A stretch of DNA of 64,000 bases from CAIPAT01 sp041665605 (GCA_041665605.1 JBAYIO010000001.1:58485-122484); one strand, 5' to 3'; counted from the first letter of the stretch, positions 35,937-44,362 are shown. Notes: generated by a model from the letters alone, not told the origin. Translations and numbers: made by a program.

Positions 35937-37313
35937 TTAAATAATTACGCAATTCCAGTCCATGATTTCGGCATACCTGCGCAGTATTTTATAATCAGGA
36001 TTGTAGACCAGCGCCAGATGATGGGTGCCGCCGTGACAACTGTATTCCGACAGCATATCTTCCAGCGGAATATCCGGTTCAAACCAGCCGCTGATGCCGC
36101 CAATTTTATTTTTCCGCGGGGTGCGGACATCACCGAAACATACGATCATAGTAAATGAATCCTGCGAACCGGGAGCCAGATTAACCAGCGCGGCCGGACC
36201 GGGTTTCATACAACCCAGGGCCAGTGCCGGACTGTCAGCTTTGAAAAACGGAAATGCTTTTTCCAGCAACTCCGGCCTGCCGTTAACGACATCGACATTC
36301 AATTCGCCCATGTGGGACAAAAAAACTTTGTTGCCTTTCCAGTCCGGGCAGAACATTTCCGAGAACGTTGTTTCCGGAAAAACTTTCGCCAGTGACGCAA
36401 CGAAAGCGGCAGTCAGTACATCGCCTTCGCCGGCATAACCGATACCGCGCGACATCGCCATTGATGCTTCCAGAAACGGCACCGTGCCGAGTCCGCATTT
36501 GCGGTCAATATCAAGAAAGTTGAACGTAAATGCCGTTAGTTTTTCTTTTGCTATCCATTTTCTGACGGTCAATGATGTCGCGGCGGTCCGGGCAAGGCAT
36601 TCTTCCGAAGCTTTACCGATTTTAAACAAATTACTGTAAAGTTTCAATTCTTCTGAGACCTCAGCAGCGGCTGGCCGTAGAGCCTTGAATTTCGCTGGAG
36701 TTGCCTGAATCACCTCCATCCCGACAAGTTTTTTCAAATCGGCGAACGGAATTGCAAAATCACCCATGCCTGGAAATGGCTGGCCAATGATGCCGACACG
36801 GGCGGTTTTCATGGCGGCGGCAGCAATGCAGGCGTTGATATCGGCTGCAACTCTTGTCAGCACATCTGATTGCTGCCAGTGTCCGGCTTCTAGCATAAAA
36901 TGTTTTTCTTTGCGCCGTAGCATATTACACAGATCCTGTACCCCATGAATCCCGTGATTGTACATGATTCTGTCTGCGTCGGTATTAAACCCGAATTCGA
37001 AGTCAGGCGTGGTGTCCAGCACAATCAGCGGGAGTGAAGTTGCAGTCAGTGCATCGACGGATTCCAGCGACGGAGAATATGCCAGATGCAGCGTCACAAT
37101 CGCGGCGGCGCGCTTCTTTTCAAAGGATTTGACTGCCTTTGAGAATTCAGGTTTGACGCAACAAACCGGAGCGGCAATTACTTCAATATTCAACTTTTCC
37201 AGTGCATCCCGGATCGTCCCGGCAAAAGCCTCCGCCGCCTGACGGTTTTCAGGCACAACCTGATCATAAAGTTCAAGATACAACGGCAACAGTCCGACAA
37301 CTGGTTTGTTCAT
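35937..37313 (-). CDS. L-fucose/L-arabinose isomerase-like protein
   Basis: A 458-residue protein with the fold signature of the L-fucose isomerase family: VGLLPLYLELYDQVVPE at the start, an N-terminal alpha/beta domain with IVTLHLAYSPSLESVDAL, LPLIVLDTTPDFEF and the NHGIHGVQDLCNMLRR segment; a middle domain opening RVGIIGQPFPGMGDF; and a C-terminal region with CGLGTVPFLEASMAMSRGIGYAGEGDVLTAAF, close to the metal-binding core of the family. Members interconvert aldoses and ketoses; some homologues have unknown substrates. It lies 9 bases after the amidohydrolase gene. With the FGGY kinase next door this suggests an isomerise-then-phosphorylate route. Confidence 0.75.
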   Translation of the reverse strand: MNKPVVGLLPLYLELYDQVVPENRQAAEAFAGTIRDALEKLNIEVIAAPVCCVKPEFSKAVKSFEKKRAAAIVTLHLAYSPSLESVDALTATSLPLIVLDTTPDFEFGFNTDADRIMYNHGIHGVQDLCNMLRRKEKHFMLEAGHWQQSDVLTRVAADINACIAAAAMKTARVGIIGQPFPGMGDFAIPFADLKKLVGMEVIQATPAKFKALRPAAAEVSEELKLYSNLFKIGKASEECLARTAATSLTVRKWIAKEKLTAFTFNFLDIDRKCGLGTVPFLEASMAMSRGIGYAGEGDVLTAAFVASLAKVFPETTFSEMFCPDWKGNKVFLSHMGELNVDVVNGRPELLEKAFPFFKADSPALALGCMKPGPAALVNLAPGSQDSFTMIVCFGDVRTPRKNKIGGISGWFEPDIPLEDMLSEYSCHGGTHHLALVYNPDYKILRRYAEIMDWNCVII

Positions 37314-37322
37314 GGCATATCC

Positions 37323-38354
37323 TTAAATATATTTTAATTTCGCCGCTATTTCCGAGAATAAGCGGAATGCATTCCCTGAAAATATGTTCTCTATTTCCTT
37401 ACAGGAAAGACCGGCACGTACGGCGGCAAGCTTGATCGCACGTAACTGCTCATAATAAAACGAGGTGAATTTTACCGTATGCCCGGCATCGTAAATCGCG
37501 CTGCCGATCTGGTAATCTTCGCCCATCAGATAAGCATACTGGTTATTGATTTCCACCGACTTGCCGCGCAGCAGCGCAATCGGAGCGTCCGAGCCGAACA
37601 GGATGCGCTCTCGCGGGAAATTATTAAAAGCATATTCCAGTACGCCTTCATGGTTGACCATCGCAGTATCAATGTACGCATTCGGACATCCGGCAATGCC
37701 GTCCAGATAACCAGAGACATTTTGCATATAATAGGCGCGTCCGATATGCGCAAAAATGACTTTGAGGTTCGGATACCGGCGGCAGAGTTCGATCATCTGC
37801 TGCTGGTTGACCGGATCGGCCAGCCGGTTTGGCCGCGGGATGTGCAATGTCACCGCCAGTCCGTTGGCGTCCGCATATTCCATCTGTTCATCCGGCAGCA
37901 TGTCAAAAATCGTGATTTCGTCTTTCTTCTTCCAGTCAACGAAATTAAGATAAGGTTTATAACCAATAAGCCGGTTGGCGCTGATCCGTTTTTGCACGGA
38001 CGCGATGCTGTCATGCGGCGATACCATGGCCATGCCGAAATACCGCTTGTTGTCCGATATGCCGCCGGTGTATTGCGCACCGGCGTCAAGACTGAATTCC
38101 ACTGATGGAAAACCAAAGCTGTTAAGGTAAAAATCCTGTTCCGGCAGCATTGCGCGGATATATTCCAGACAATGCTCCAGCGTGAATTGGCCGTCGAACT
38201 TCCGGCAGCAGTCTTTCGCCGGAAATTCGTATCCTTGCGGCAGGCATGATCCGTCAAATAAATGAACATGGGCATCAAAGATTTTTTCCGGCAGAAAATC
38301 TTTAAGTTCAGTCATGTAGACCGCCTGATCTGATTTTTTGTAATCAACAACCAT
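37323..38354 (-). CDS. Amidohydrolase-2 family hydrolase, paralogue of the 12369 product
   Basis: A 343-residue protein from the ATG at 38354, preceded by GGAG at a good distance; the longer frame to 38489 lies inside the kinase gene and is not used. Motifs run as in its paralogue: ELKDFLPEKIFDAHVHL, IGYKPYLNF, VTLHIPRP, VIFAHIGRAYY, YIDTAM and LFGSDAP. These are the metal and catalytic positions of the amidohydrolase-2 family. Its start overlaps the kinase stop by 11 bases, so the two are coupled. Like its partner, it accompanies a class-III PLP enzyme and Gfo/Idh proteins; a lactone or other cyclic sugar derivative is a possible substrate. Confidence 0.8.
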   Translation of the reverse strand: MVVDYKKSDQAVYMTELKDFLPEKIFDAHVHLFDGSCLPQGYEFPAKDCCRKFDGQFTLEHCLEYIRAMLPEQDFYLNSFGFPSVEFSLDAGAQYTGGISDNKRYFGMAMVSPHDSIASVQKRISANRLIGYKPYLNFVDWKKKDEITIFDMLPDEQMEYADANGLAVTLHIPRPNRLADPVNQQQMIELCRRYPNLKVIFAHIGRAYYMQNVSGYLDGIAGCPNAYIDTAMVNHEGVLEYAFNNFPRERILFGSDAPIALLRGKSVEINNQYAYLMGEDYQIGSAIYDAGHTVKFTSFYYEQLRAIKLAAVRAGLSCKEIENIFSGNAFRLFSEIAAKLKYI

Positions 38355-39705
38355 AATGATCTCCAGCAGTTTTGTATGCATCATATTCATCGCGATATAT
38401 TCCCGCGCCAATGCCGGCCAGCAGCGCCGCGCCAATGGCCCCGGCATGACGTGAACCGGTGACAAGTTCGAGTCCGGTGGTTTCCGCAATAATCTGCGGC
38501 CAGACCGGACTGTGGGACGGTCCGCCGGTCATCACTGCTTTTTTGAAGTTTATGCCCCGTTTTTTCAAGCAGACCAGCTTGTCTTTGAGCAGTTCCGCCG
38601 CACCTTCCATTACCGCCCGGCTGATATTCCGGCGTTCCGCCTCAATTTGACGAAACGGCTCGCGCAGATCGATTTTCAAACCATCCGCGCCAGGCCCGGC
38701 CTCCATCGCTGATTCATTGAATATCCGATATTTATCGGGTTCGCCGGGCGCAATGCAGTTATCAATATAGGCGTCAACGGTGCGCCCGATATACGGGATT
38801 GAGAAAATCGCACCCCGCGGGCCGCCGCGGATGGACAGGAAGGGATCGCACAGCAATTCCAGATCAACTATTTTCAGACGTTCCATTTCCGGGAAAAATC
38901 CTACCCATGAAGTACCGCAGGACAACAGCAATTGTCCGGGCTCCAGCACGCCGGCGGAGCGTGCCGCCGCCGGATGGTCAAAACAGCCGGTGATTACTTG
39001 CGTATTGACGGAAAGACCTGTGTCACAGGCCGCCTGCAAGGTCAAATTCCCGGCAGGTTCGCCGGAACCAGTCAGACTGGACAATTTTTCCGCAGAAATA
39101 CCCAGTATTTTCAAAAACGGCTGATACCAGCATTGACCGCATTGATCCTGCAGATGAAATGTCGTTGCGGTGGAATAATCCATTACCCAGTTGCCTGTGA
39201 ACCGGAACAGCAGCCAGTCGGTATTCATGCAATAGTGTCCGGCATTTTTATATAATTCCGGCTGGTTTTGCTGTAACCAGGCCAGATGCGCCAGCGGAAA
39301 AATATCCACACACGGCCATCCGGTGACTTGTCTGACATCCGCAGATGAAAATTGTTTTAATGTTGCAGTTTTTGCCTGTTCTTCACGGCGATCCAGCCAA
39401 CTGATAATATTGGTCCATGGATTTCCTGCGACATCGGCCAGCAGCGTATTGCCGGATGCGGCGGCCATAGCCAGCGCAGCAACCGGAGCCGGAGCAGCGG
39501 CGGACAACTTGCGAATCACTCCGCAAACATCCTGATAATGCTGTTCCGGAGAGATTTCGCACCAGTCAGGCTGAGGATGAATGAATGCAGTAGTTTTTTC
39601 AGTTTCGGCAAGAACCGTTCCCGCCTGGTCCGTCAACACCCCTTTAATAGCGCTGGTGCCAAGGTCCAGTCCAATCAGAAAAGTTTTTCCCGTTGCTGTT
39701 GACAT
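38344..39705 (-). CDS. FGGY-family carbohydrate kinase
   Basis: A 453-residue protein. The first ATP-binding segment is FLIGLDLGTSAIKGVLTD; DWCEISPEQHYQDV matches the sugar-side region; LLLSCGTSWVGFF and MTGGPSHSPVWPQIIAETTG are the second-domain phosphate and adenosine motifs, followed by HAGAIGAALLAGIGAG. It phosphorylates a pentulose, hexulose or polyol using ATP. The ATG at 39705 is chosen; an in-frame TTG at 39714 sits too close to the GGGGGAG ribosome site. It lies 29 bases after the Gfo/Idh gene. The isomerase-like gene nearby points to a ketose product as substrate. Confidence 0.85.
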   Translation of the reverse strand: MSTATGKTFLIGLDLGTSAIKGVLTDQAGTVLAETEKTTAFIHPQPDWCEISPEQHYQDVCGVIRKLSAAAPAPVAALAMAAASGNTLLADVAGNPWTNIISWLDRREEQAKTATLKQFSSADVRQVTGWPCVDIFPLAHLAWLQQNQPELYKNAGHYCMNTDWLLFRFTGNWVMDYSTATTFHLQDQCGQCWYQPFLKILGISAEKLSSLTGSGEPAGNLTLQAACDTGLSVNTQVITGCFDHPAAARSAGVLEPGQLLLSCGTSWVGFFPEMERLKIVDLELLCDPFLSIRGGPRGAIFSIPYIGRTVDAYIDNCIAPGEPDKYRIFNESAMEAGPGADGLKIDLREPFRQIEAERRNISRAVMEGAAELLKDKLVCLKKRGINFKKAVMTGGPSHSPVWPQIIAETTGLELVTGSRHAGAIGAALLAGIGAGIYRDEYDAYKTAGDHYGC

Positions 39706-39734
39706 ATAATACAATAACTCCCCCGCCTTATAAA

Positions 39735-40880
39735 TTAAAGCACTGCAACCTGATGTTTCTTATGTGATTCCAACGCGGCGGTGAATAACCGGTGACTTAA
39801 CGCCGCTTCCGCCGGAGTGACGCAGGCTGCGAATTTCGACAGAGGATTGCCATTGTGCAGTTCGTGGATGAAGGCCGCCCACATCTGTAAAATCGCGTCG
39901 GAAAAACCAAATTCAAAAATCCCGCCGGTAATGGATTTGAATGCGGTCTCGTGTCCCATGTCAATCTGCAGCCAGGCTTGCGATCCGCCGGTGTAATCCA
40001 GTATTTCCAGCAACTTTGGATTTTTAGTTGAAAACCTGGCGCTTTTATTCATACCGAGGATTTCAATATACCATGTGTCCTTCTGGCCGGGCGCGATCCG
40101 CTGGGTTTTGATGGTAAGCGGGAAATTCAGCCCGTCATCACCGGAGGCTTCGCAGAACAACGTTGCATTGTCCCAGGTGTCGCAAGGCGTCATGCCGCCT
40201 TTGCCGTCGGGACGTTCCGGCACCAGATCAGAGAGCAGCGCCCGGACATTGGCGATATTCCAGCCGGCCCGGAACGGCATATTGCACGCGTGCATGCCCA
40301 AATCTCCCATACAGCCATATTCACCGTTGGTTGCGCGGCGGCGCTTCCAGTTAACCGGCTTGGACGTATCCATATCGCTGGAATGCAGAAAACCGCTGTT
40401 GACTTCGATAATTTTTCCAAATTCATGATACCCGATCATCCTGCCGATAAACTGCACTGCCGGAAAAAACGGAAACTCGGATGAACAGCGCACGAATACT
40501 TCCGGATGCTGCCGGATACATTCATTGATTGCGTCATTGGCCTGCTTATCGATGCCAAACGGCTTTTCCCCCATCAGGTGTTTGCCGGAACGGATGATAT
40601 CGCAATATAACTGTTCATGCAGATTATGCGGCACCGCGCAGTAAATCGCCTCTATATCGGGGTTGGCCAGCAGCGAGATGTAATCCGTCGTGGCCTGGAC
40701 AATGGATGAAAAATTGTTCTGATACCATGAAAATGACGTGTCATTCACATCGCAAATCGCCACGATTTCCGGACGTATAGCCAAGTCGGGGAGATGACAC
40801 CACCTGGCGGACGCGCTGGCGAATTCCCGCCCCATTAATCCTAACCCGATAATTCCGAATTTGATCTTTCTGCAGCTCAT
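39735..40880 (-). CDS. Gfo/Idh/MocA family oxidoreductase
   Basis: A 381-residue protein. The Rossmann start is IKFGIIGLGLMGREFASASARW; the cofactor-side motif is GEKPFGIDKQANDAINE; and YGCMGDLGMHACNMPFRAGW lies at the active-site helix (GxxxD/H). It belongs to the same superfamily as the proteins at 14675 and 34833 but is not closely similar to either. Its ATG overlaps the aminotransferase stop by one base (TAATG), so translation is coupled. This supports an oxidation/transamination pair, as in the first cassette (inference). Confidence 0.85.
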   Translation of the reverse strand: MSCRKIKFGIIGLGLMGREFASASARWCHLPDLAIRPEIVAICDVNDTSFSWYQNNFSSIVQATTDYISLLANPDIEAIYCAVPHNLHEQLYCDIIRSGKHLMGEKPFGIDKQANDAINECIRQHPEVFVRCSSEFPFFPAVQFIGRMIGYHEFGKIIEVNSGFLHSSDMDTSKPVNWKRRRATNGEYGCMGDLGMHACNMPFRAGWNIANVRALLSDLVPERPDGKGGMTPCDTWDNATLFCEASGDDGLNFPLTIKTQRIAPGQKDTWYIEILGMNKSARFSTKNPKLLEILDYTGGSQAWLQIDMGHETAFKSITGGIFEFGFSDAILQMWAAFIHELHNGNPLSKFAACVTPAEAALSHRLFTAALESHKKHQVAVL

Positions 40881-42523
40881 TATTTTGTTTCCACCTGTAA
40901 TTGGGCCATCTTGTCCGGCTTATGATTTCTACTGCGAAATGTTCCTGATTTGACCGGGTATCTGGCCGAAGAAACATCCAATAACATTGCCAGCGTTTCA
41001 TCCATTTTGCCGATAACAAAATCCACGGCGTTTCGCGACGCGATCAGCGGAAGCTTCGTCAGCGCCGACGGCGGACAGTCGGCTTTGTAGGTTTGTGCGC
41101 TGATGTCGATGCAGCACTCCTTGTTGAGACGATTGGTAAACCTGGTCACGCACTCGGCGGATTTAAAATATAACGTGGTCATGTGCGCCTCGCCTTCGAC
41201 TTTATCAATCATGCTGGAATACTTTGCCGCAAGCTCTTTCGCCGCTGTATGATAGTATTTGCCGGTAGTCCGGGTGTGTTCCCGGTTGGCTTCAGCAAAC
41301 TCGATAGTGATCAAATAGGCCAGCGAAGCCAGTTCCTCCTGTCCATTCGTCACCAGTGCGCCGAACTGATTGAGGCTGTCCATAGCCGCAGTAGTCAGAA
41401 TCTTTGATGCCGGATACTGACCGCCGGGAAAACCTTTCCCGACAGAAACAAAATCCGGATGACAGCCATATTCCTTGAATAAGAACAATTCAGGCGACCA
41501 CATGCAGGACTGGATTTCGTCAACTATAACCGGAATGTCCCGCTGCGAACAGATTGCATGTGTCTTTCCGACAAAATCATCCGTAAGCCTGATACCGCCG
41601 TAATTCATCAGTATCAGCTCGTGAAAGAATCCGGCGATTTTATACTCACCAGAGTCATATTTGCCGACTATTTCAGCGAAATGCTCCGCATCATTGATTC
41701 TAACCGGTTCGACCCGGAAAATATCTGTATTCTCCAGCATATCTGCCCAATCCGGCCACATCCCGCGCAGCACTTGCGTCAGTACCGTCGTGCCGTGATA
41801 ATTAGCTTCTTTGCCGCCATTGTTGTCTGCCATAACCAGAAATACCGGAATTCTTCCGGCATATTGAGGTTCCGAGTACGTCCTGTCCAGACGGTAAAAC
41901 CTGGCCAGCATCATTTTTAATGCGGCCTCAACAGCCAGACTGCCGGTTTCCAGATTAATTATCCGGTTCAGGATGTGCGGCTGAGATGATTTCAAAACTT
42001 CTTCAAGTCCGTTCAGGTCATTTCTCCGAAGACCGTTGGCAATCCTTATCAGTTCACGTTCCAGATGCCGCGAAATATAACCGCGGGTGTTGTTGTGGGT
42101 GACATTTGAAATCCCGATTTTGGCGGCATTTGCCAGCAGCCGGTATCCAGGGAAAGCATGTCCCAGCGATGCATGATAATGTTCGCTTTTCCCAATAAAG
42201 TATGCCCGCCCGTCCTCGCCAATGCGGATTACGCCGGCGCCGCCGATGGGAGCCATTTCATTATGCTGTGCCTGCGCAAAAGATGCAGTCGGTGCACCGG
42301 GAACGCTGACGCCGGTCCCGGAACAAATTTTTTTACCGACATATTGTAACAGTTCATCCTGACGCTGCTGAAATTCCAAAGGATAGAAGTCCACCTTTTC
42401 TGCAGCGACTGCTTTCAGTTCTGCGACGCTGAGTCCAGACAGAAAAGCTCCGGCCTCGCACACTGCGGCGATATAATCTTTGCCTAGTAAATCTTGTAAT
42501 GACCGTGATATGTTCTGCAGCAT
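40880..42523 (-). CDS. Class-III PLP-dependent aminotransferase-like protein
   Basis: A 547-residue protein, about 100 residues longer than most class-III enzymes because of an N-terminal extension (~1-90). Family motifs include VTHNNTRGYISRHLERELIRIANG, NLETGSLAVEAALKMMLARFYR, IPVIVDEIQSCMW with the pyridine-nitrogen Asp, and FVSVGKGFPGGQYPASKIL with the Schiff-base Lys. It is the first gene of the minus-strand cassette, behind the promoter at 42566-42594 and a GGAAGGTG ribosome site. The 1-base overlap with the Gfo/Idh gene couples the two. It is clearly different from the PLP enzyme at 13343. A sugar or sugar-acid substrate is inferred from context. Confidence 0.8.
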   Translation of the reverse strand: MLQNISRSLQDLLGKDYIAAVCEAGAFLSGLSVAELKAVAAEKVDFYPLEFQQRQDELLQYVGKKICSGTGVSVPGAPTASFAQAQHNEMAPIGGAGVIRIGEDGRAYFIGKSEHYHASLGHAFPGYRLLANAAKIGISNVTHNNTRGYISRHLERELIRIANGLRRNDLNGLEEVLKSSQPHILNRIINLETGSLAVEAALKMMLARFYRLDRTYSEPQYAGRIPVFLVMADNNGGKEANYHGTTVLTQVLRGMWPDWADMLENTDIFRVEPVRINDAEHFAEIVGKYDSGEYKIAGFFHELILMNYGGIRLTDDFVGKTHAICSQRDIPVIVDEIQSCMWSPELFLFKEYGCHPDFVSVGKGFPGGQYPASKILTTAAMDSLNQFGALVTNGQEELASLAYLITIEFAEANREHTRTTGKYYHTAAKELAAKYSSMIDKVEGEAHMTTLYFKSAECVTRFTNRLNKECCIDISAQTYKADCPPSALTKLPLIASRNAVDFVIGKMDETLAMLLDVSSARYPVKSGTFRSRNHKPDKMAQLQVETK

Positions 42524-42562
42524 GTCAATACACCTTCCGTGAAATAGTTGTTTCGCTATTTA

Positions 42563-42620
42563 TTGATTATAACCCTAACTTTTGATTATTTCAAGCATTT
42601 AATGACCTGTTTAATCAAAA
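42563..42620. promoter_or_regulatory. Candidate DeoR operator cluster in the divergent promoter region
   Basis: TTGATTAT occurs at 42563-42570 and again at 42582-42589 (19 bases apart), and TAATCAAAA at 42612-42620 is the exact inverse of TTTTGATTA at 42580-42588. The elements overlap the -10, spacer and -35 of the leftward promoter and lie just before the rightward one, as expected for a local DeoR repressor acting on both. Confidence 0.55.
42566..42594 (-). promoter_or_regulatory. Promoter of the minus-strand sugar cassette
   Basis: On the minus strand TTGAAA (42589-42594) and TATAAT (42566-42571) are 17 bases apart. The start of transcription would be near 42559, about 36 bases before the ATG at 42523. 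It drives the aminotransferase and, given the short gaps, most genes down to 34117. Confidence 0.7.
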
Positions 42621-42624
42621 ATTA

Positions 42625-42652
42625 TTGAAATTTCATTTTCCTGCGTTAAATT
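42625..42652 (+). promoter_or_regulatory. Candidate promoter of the DeoR gene
   Basis: TTGAAA (42625-42630) and TAAATT (42647-42652) are 16 bases apart. The predicted start near 42660 would exclude the in-frame ATG at 42653 and supports the TTG start at 42686. Confidence 0.5.
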
Positions 42653-42685
42653 ATGTTGAGAAAAATTAAATCAGGAGAGTATAAC

Positions 42686-43477
42686 TTGAAAAAAGACGCA
42701 ATGCGGCAAATCAGCCTGCTGGAAATGTTGTCCGAAAAGAAGCGGCTGGATATCAGAACTGTTGTGGAAGCGCTATCCATCTCTGAAGCTACCGCCAGAA
42801 GGCTTTTCACCGATCTGGAAAAAAGTGGCAAGCTCATCCGCACTCACGGCGGAATCCAGGCAGCCCCGGAGATCGCTCCTGATTACTCGTTCCGGCTTTC
42901 ATCTGTGCTGCACACTCCTGAAAAAAACGCTATCGGGGCGGCGGCGGCCAGGCATGTCAATTCCGGCGACCGGATTTATCTGGACTCCGGCACTACTGTA
43001 CTAAAAATGGCGGATGCGCTGGCCAGCCGCATACGGCACGGCGAAATCTGCGGTGTTTCCATAGTAACTAATTCGCTGTCCTGCATGGATAATCTCTCAG
43101 AACTTACTGAAGTCATCCTTACCGGCGGAATTATCCGTCCGTCCAGACGCGATGCCTGCGGACCGCTTGCAGAGAAAAATCTTGCCATGTACCACTTTGA
43201 CAAAGCCTTCCTTGGCGCAGATGCGATCTCCAGCAACGGAGATCTGCTCACTACGGATGACCGCACTGCCATTATGAATGAAGTGGTTATCCGTAATTCC
43301 GGCATAGTATTCATCCTGGCCGATTCAAGTAAGTTTGGCGGCAAGGCGTTTGTAACTTATGCCAATCTGAGAAAGATCAAGACAATAATTATTTCCGATG
43401 AAAATATGAGCAGGAATAATCACAATGAACTTCGCGCCATGAATATTAAAACAGAAGTGGCAGTAGTCAAAAACTAA
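42686..43477 (+). CDS. DeoR-family transcriptional regulator
   Basis: A 263-residue protein. The TTG at 42686 is taken as start because AGGAG lies 8 bases before it and the likely promoter's -10 box ends at 42652, just before the alternative ATG at 42653. The N-terminal helix-turn-helix is LDIRTVVEALSISEATARRLFTDLEKSGKLIRTHGG, the usual DeoR signature. The effector domain (DeoRC) shows RIYLDSGTTVLKMADAL, VTNSL, LTGGIIRPSRRDACGP, FLGADAIS and TYANLRKIKTIIIS, the sugar-phosphate-sensing residues of the family. It is divergent from the 42523-34117 cassette and the best candidate for its repressor, relieved by a sugar phosphate such as the FGGY kinase product. Confidence 0.85.
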   Translation: MKKDAMRQISLLEMLSEKKRLDIRTVVEALSISEATARRLFTDLEKSGKLIRTHGGIQAAPEIAPDYSFRLSSVLHTPEKNAIGAAAARHVNSGDRIYLDSGTTVLKMADALASRIRHGEICGVSIVTNSLSCMDNLSELTEVILTGGIIRPSRRDACGPLAEKNLAMYHFDKAFLGADAISSNGDLLTTDDRTAIMNEVVIRNSGIVFILADSSKFGGKAFVTYANLRKIKTIIISDENMSRNNHNELRAMNIKTEVAVVKN

Positions 43478-43518
43478 ACAGATTATCCCGGCAGCGTAAA
43501 GAAACCGCAGGGTAAAAA

Positions 43519-43655
43519 AACTCATCTACTAGAAATGACGGTGTTTTAAAAGCTTTCCGTAATTTTATATATCAAACATTCCCCGATGTTTTTCATCACA
43601 GGAACAAACATTTTCAAGTTTTTGGGGGATTTCAGGATTTTCAGTTGAAAAAGTA
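43519..43655 (+). repeat. Dispersed intergenic repeat, copy 2
   Basis: The core at 43519-43582 matches 19601-19664 at 55 of 64 positions by hand count. The hairpin of copy 1 is mostly kept (AAATGACGG against CCGTAATTT, one mismatch in the stem), with changes in the loop. Looser similarity (ATTTTCA, TTTTTGGGGG, GGATTTTC) continues to about 43643. Confidence 0.75.
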
Positions 43656-43672
43656 TTCTTAACTCTTATAAT
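43645..43672 (+). promoter_or_regulatory. Promoter of the ThiF/arrestin-like operon
   Basis: TTGAAA (43645-43650) and TATAAT (43667-43672) are separated by 16 bases. Transcription would begin near 43679, 45 bases before the ATG at 43724. The -35 box lies at the right edge of repeat copy 2, so the repeat may influence it. Confidence 0.65.
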
Positions 43673-43723
43673 AAGATTCTCCAAAGAATTGAAACAGACT
43701 GAAAATCAAAAGAGTAAATCAGT

Positions 43724-44362
43724 ATGGATATGATGGACCGGGATAGTTTTGAAAATGCATTTTACGCACAGAATCCGCCGGGGGTGCTGGAGCGGCTGAA
43801 GACCGCAACCGTCGGGATTGCCGGCGCCGGCGGTTTGGGTTCAAACATCGCGGTCGCGCTGACCCGGGCCGGAGTTCATCATTTGATCATTGCCGATTTC
43901 GACCGGATCGAACTGTCCAATCTCAACCGCCAGCAATATTTTCCGGAACAGGCAGGCATGTTCAAGACCGAGGCGCTGAAACAGAATCTCAACCGGATCA
44001 ACCCTTATGTAAATGTCGAAATCTTCACCGGCAGAATTTCACCGGAAAATGTCGAAACTGTATTCGGACTGGCGGAACTATTAGTGGAAGCGTTTGACCT
44101 GGCGGAAATGAAAGCCATGCTGGTCAGAAACTGGCTGTCCATGCATCCAGACCGCTATATCGTCACGGCCTCCGGCATCGCCGGACTTGGCCGGAGCAGT
44201 CTTCTGAAGACCGAAGTCCGCGGCAGAATGATTATCTGCGGCGATGGTCAATCCTCGCTCGAATCAGAAGGCGGCTACACCGCCCCCCGCGTCGCCATCG
44301 CCGCCAACCTCCAGGCATCCGCCGTCATCGAAATCCTGTGCAACGGCAGAACTGATTCATAA
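43724..44362 (+). CDS. ThiF/E1-like adenylyltransferase (ThiF family 2 size)
   Basis: A 212-residue E1-like protein. The ATP-binding loop is VGIAGAGGLGSNIAVALTRAGV, followed by LIIADFDRIELSNLNRQQYF with the family's DxD and NRQ Arg; KTEALKQNLNRINPYVNVE completes the adenylation core. It is short, like the ThiF family-2 proteins that adenylate ThiS in anaerobes. The CxxC zinc pairs of long E1-like proteins are absent; only two Cys remain (IICGDG and EILCNG). There is no thiS, thiG or thiH in the window. Instead it is followed 4 bases after its stop by an arrestin-like membrane protein, an unexpected partner. Either thiamine synthesis is encoded elsewhere or this E1 modifies something else. Confidence 0.8.
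   Translation: MDMMDRDSFENAFYAQNPPGVLERLKTATVGIAGAGGLGSNIAVALTRAGVHHLIIADFDRIELSNLNRQQYFPEQAGMFKTEALKQNLNRINPYVNVEIFTGRISPENVETVFGLAELLVEAFDLAEMKAMLVRNWLSMHPDRYIVTASGIAGLGRSSLLKTEVRGRMIICGDGQSSLESEGGYTAPRVAIAANLQASAVIEILCNGRTDS

Larger units (their letters stand above)
43478..43723. other. Intergenic region with repeat copy 2 and the ThiF operon promoter
   Basis: 246 bases between the DeoR gene and the ThiF-like gene, both on the plus strand. Most of it is the second copy of the dispersed repeat; its right end overlaps the promoter below. No gene was seen. Confidence 0.6.

Noticed and set aside
38355..38489. Longer amidohydrolase start upstream of 38354
   Set aside because: It would lie wholly inside the kinase gene and skips the better ribosome site at 38354.
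43724..44362. Thiamine biosynthesis operon
   Set aside because: Only a ThiF-like gene is present; no thiS, thiG, thiH or thiC and no TPP riboswitch-like sequence was seen upstream.
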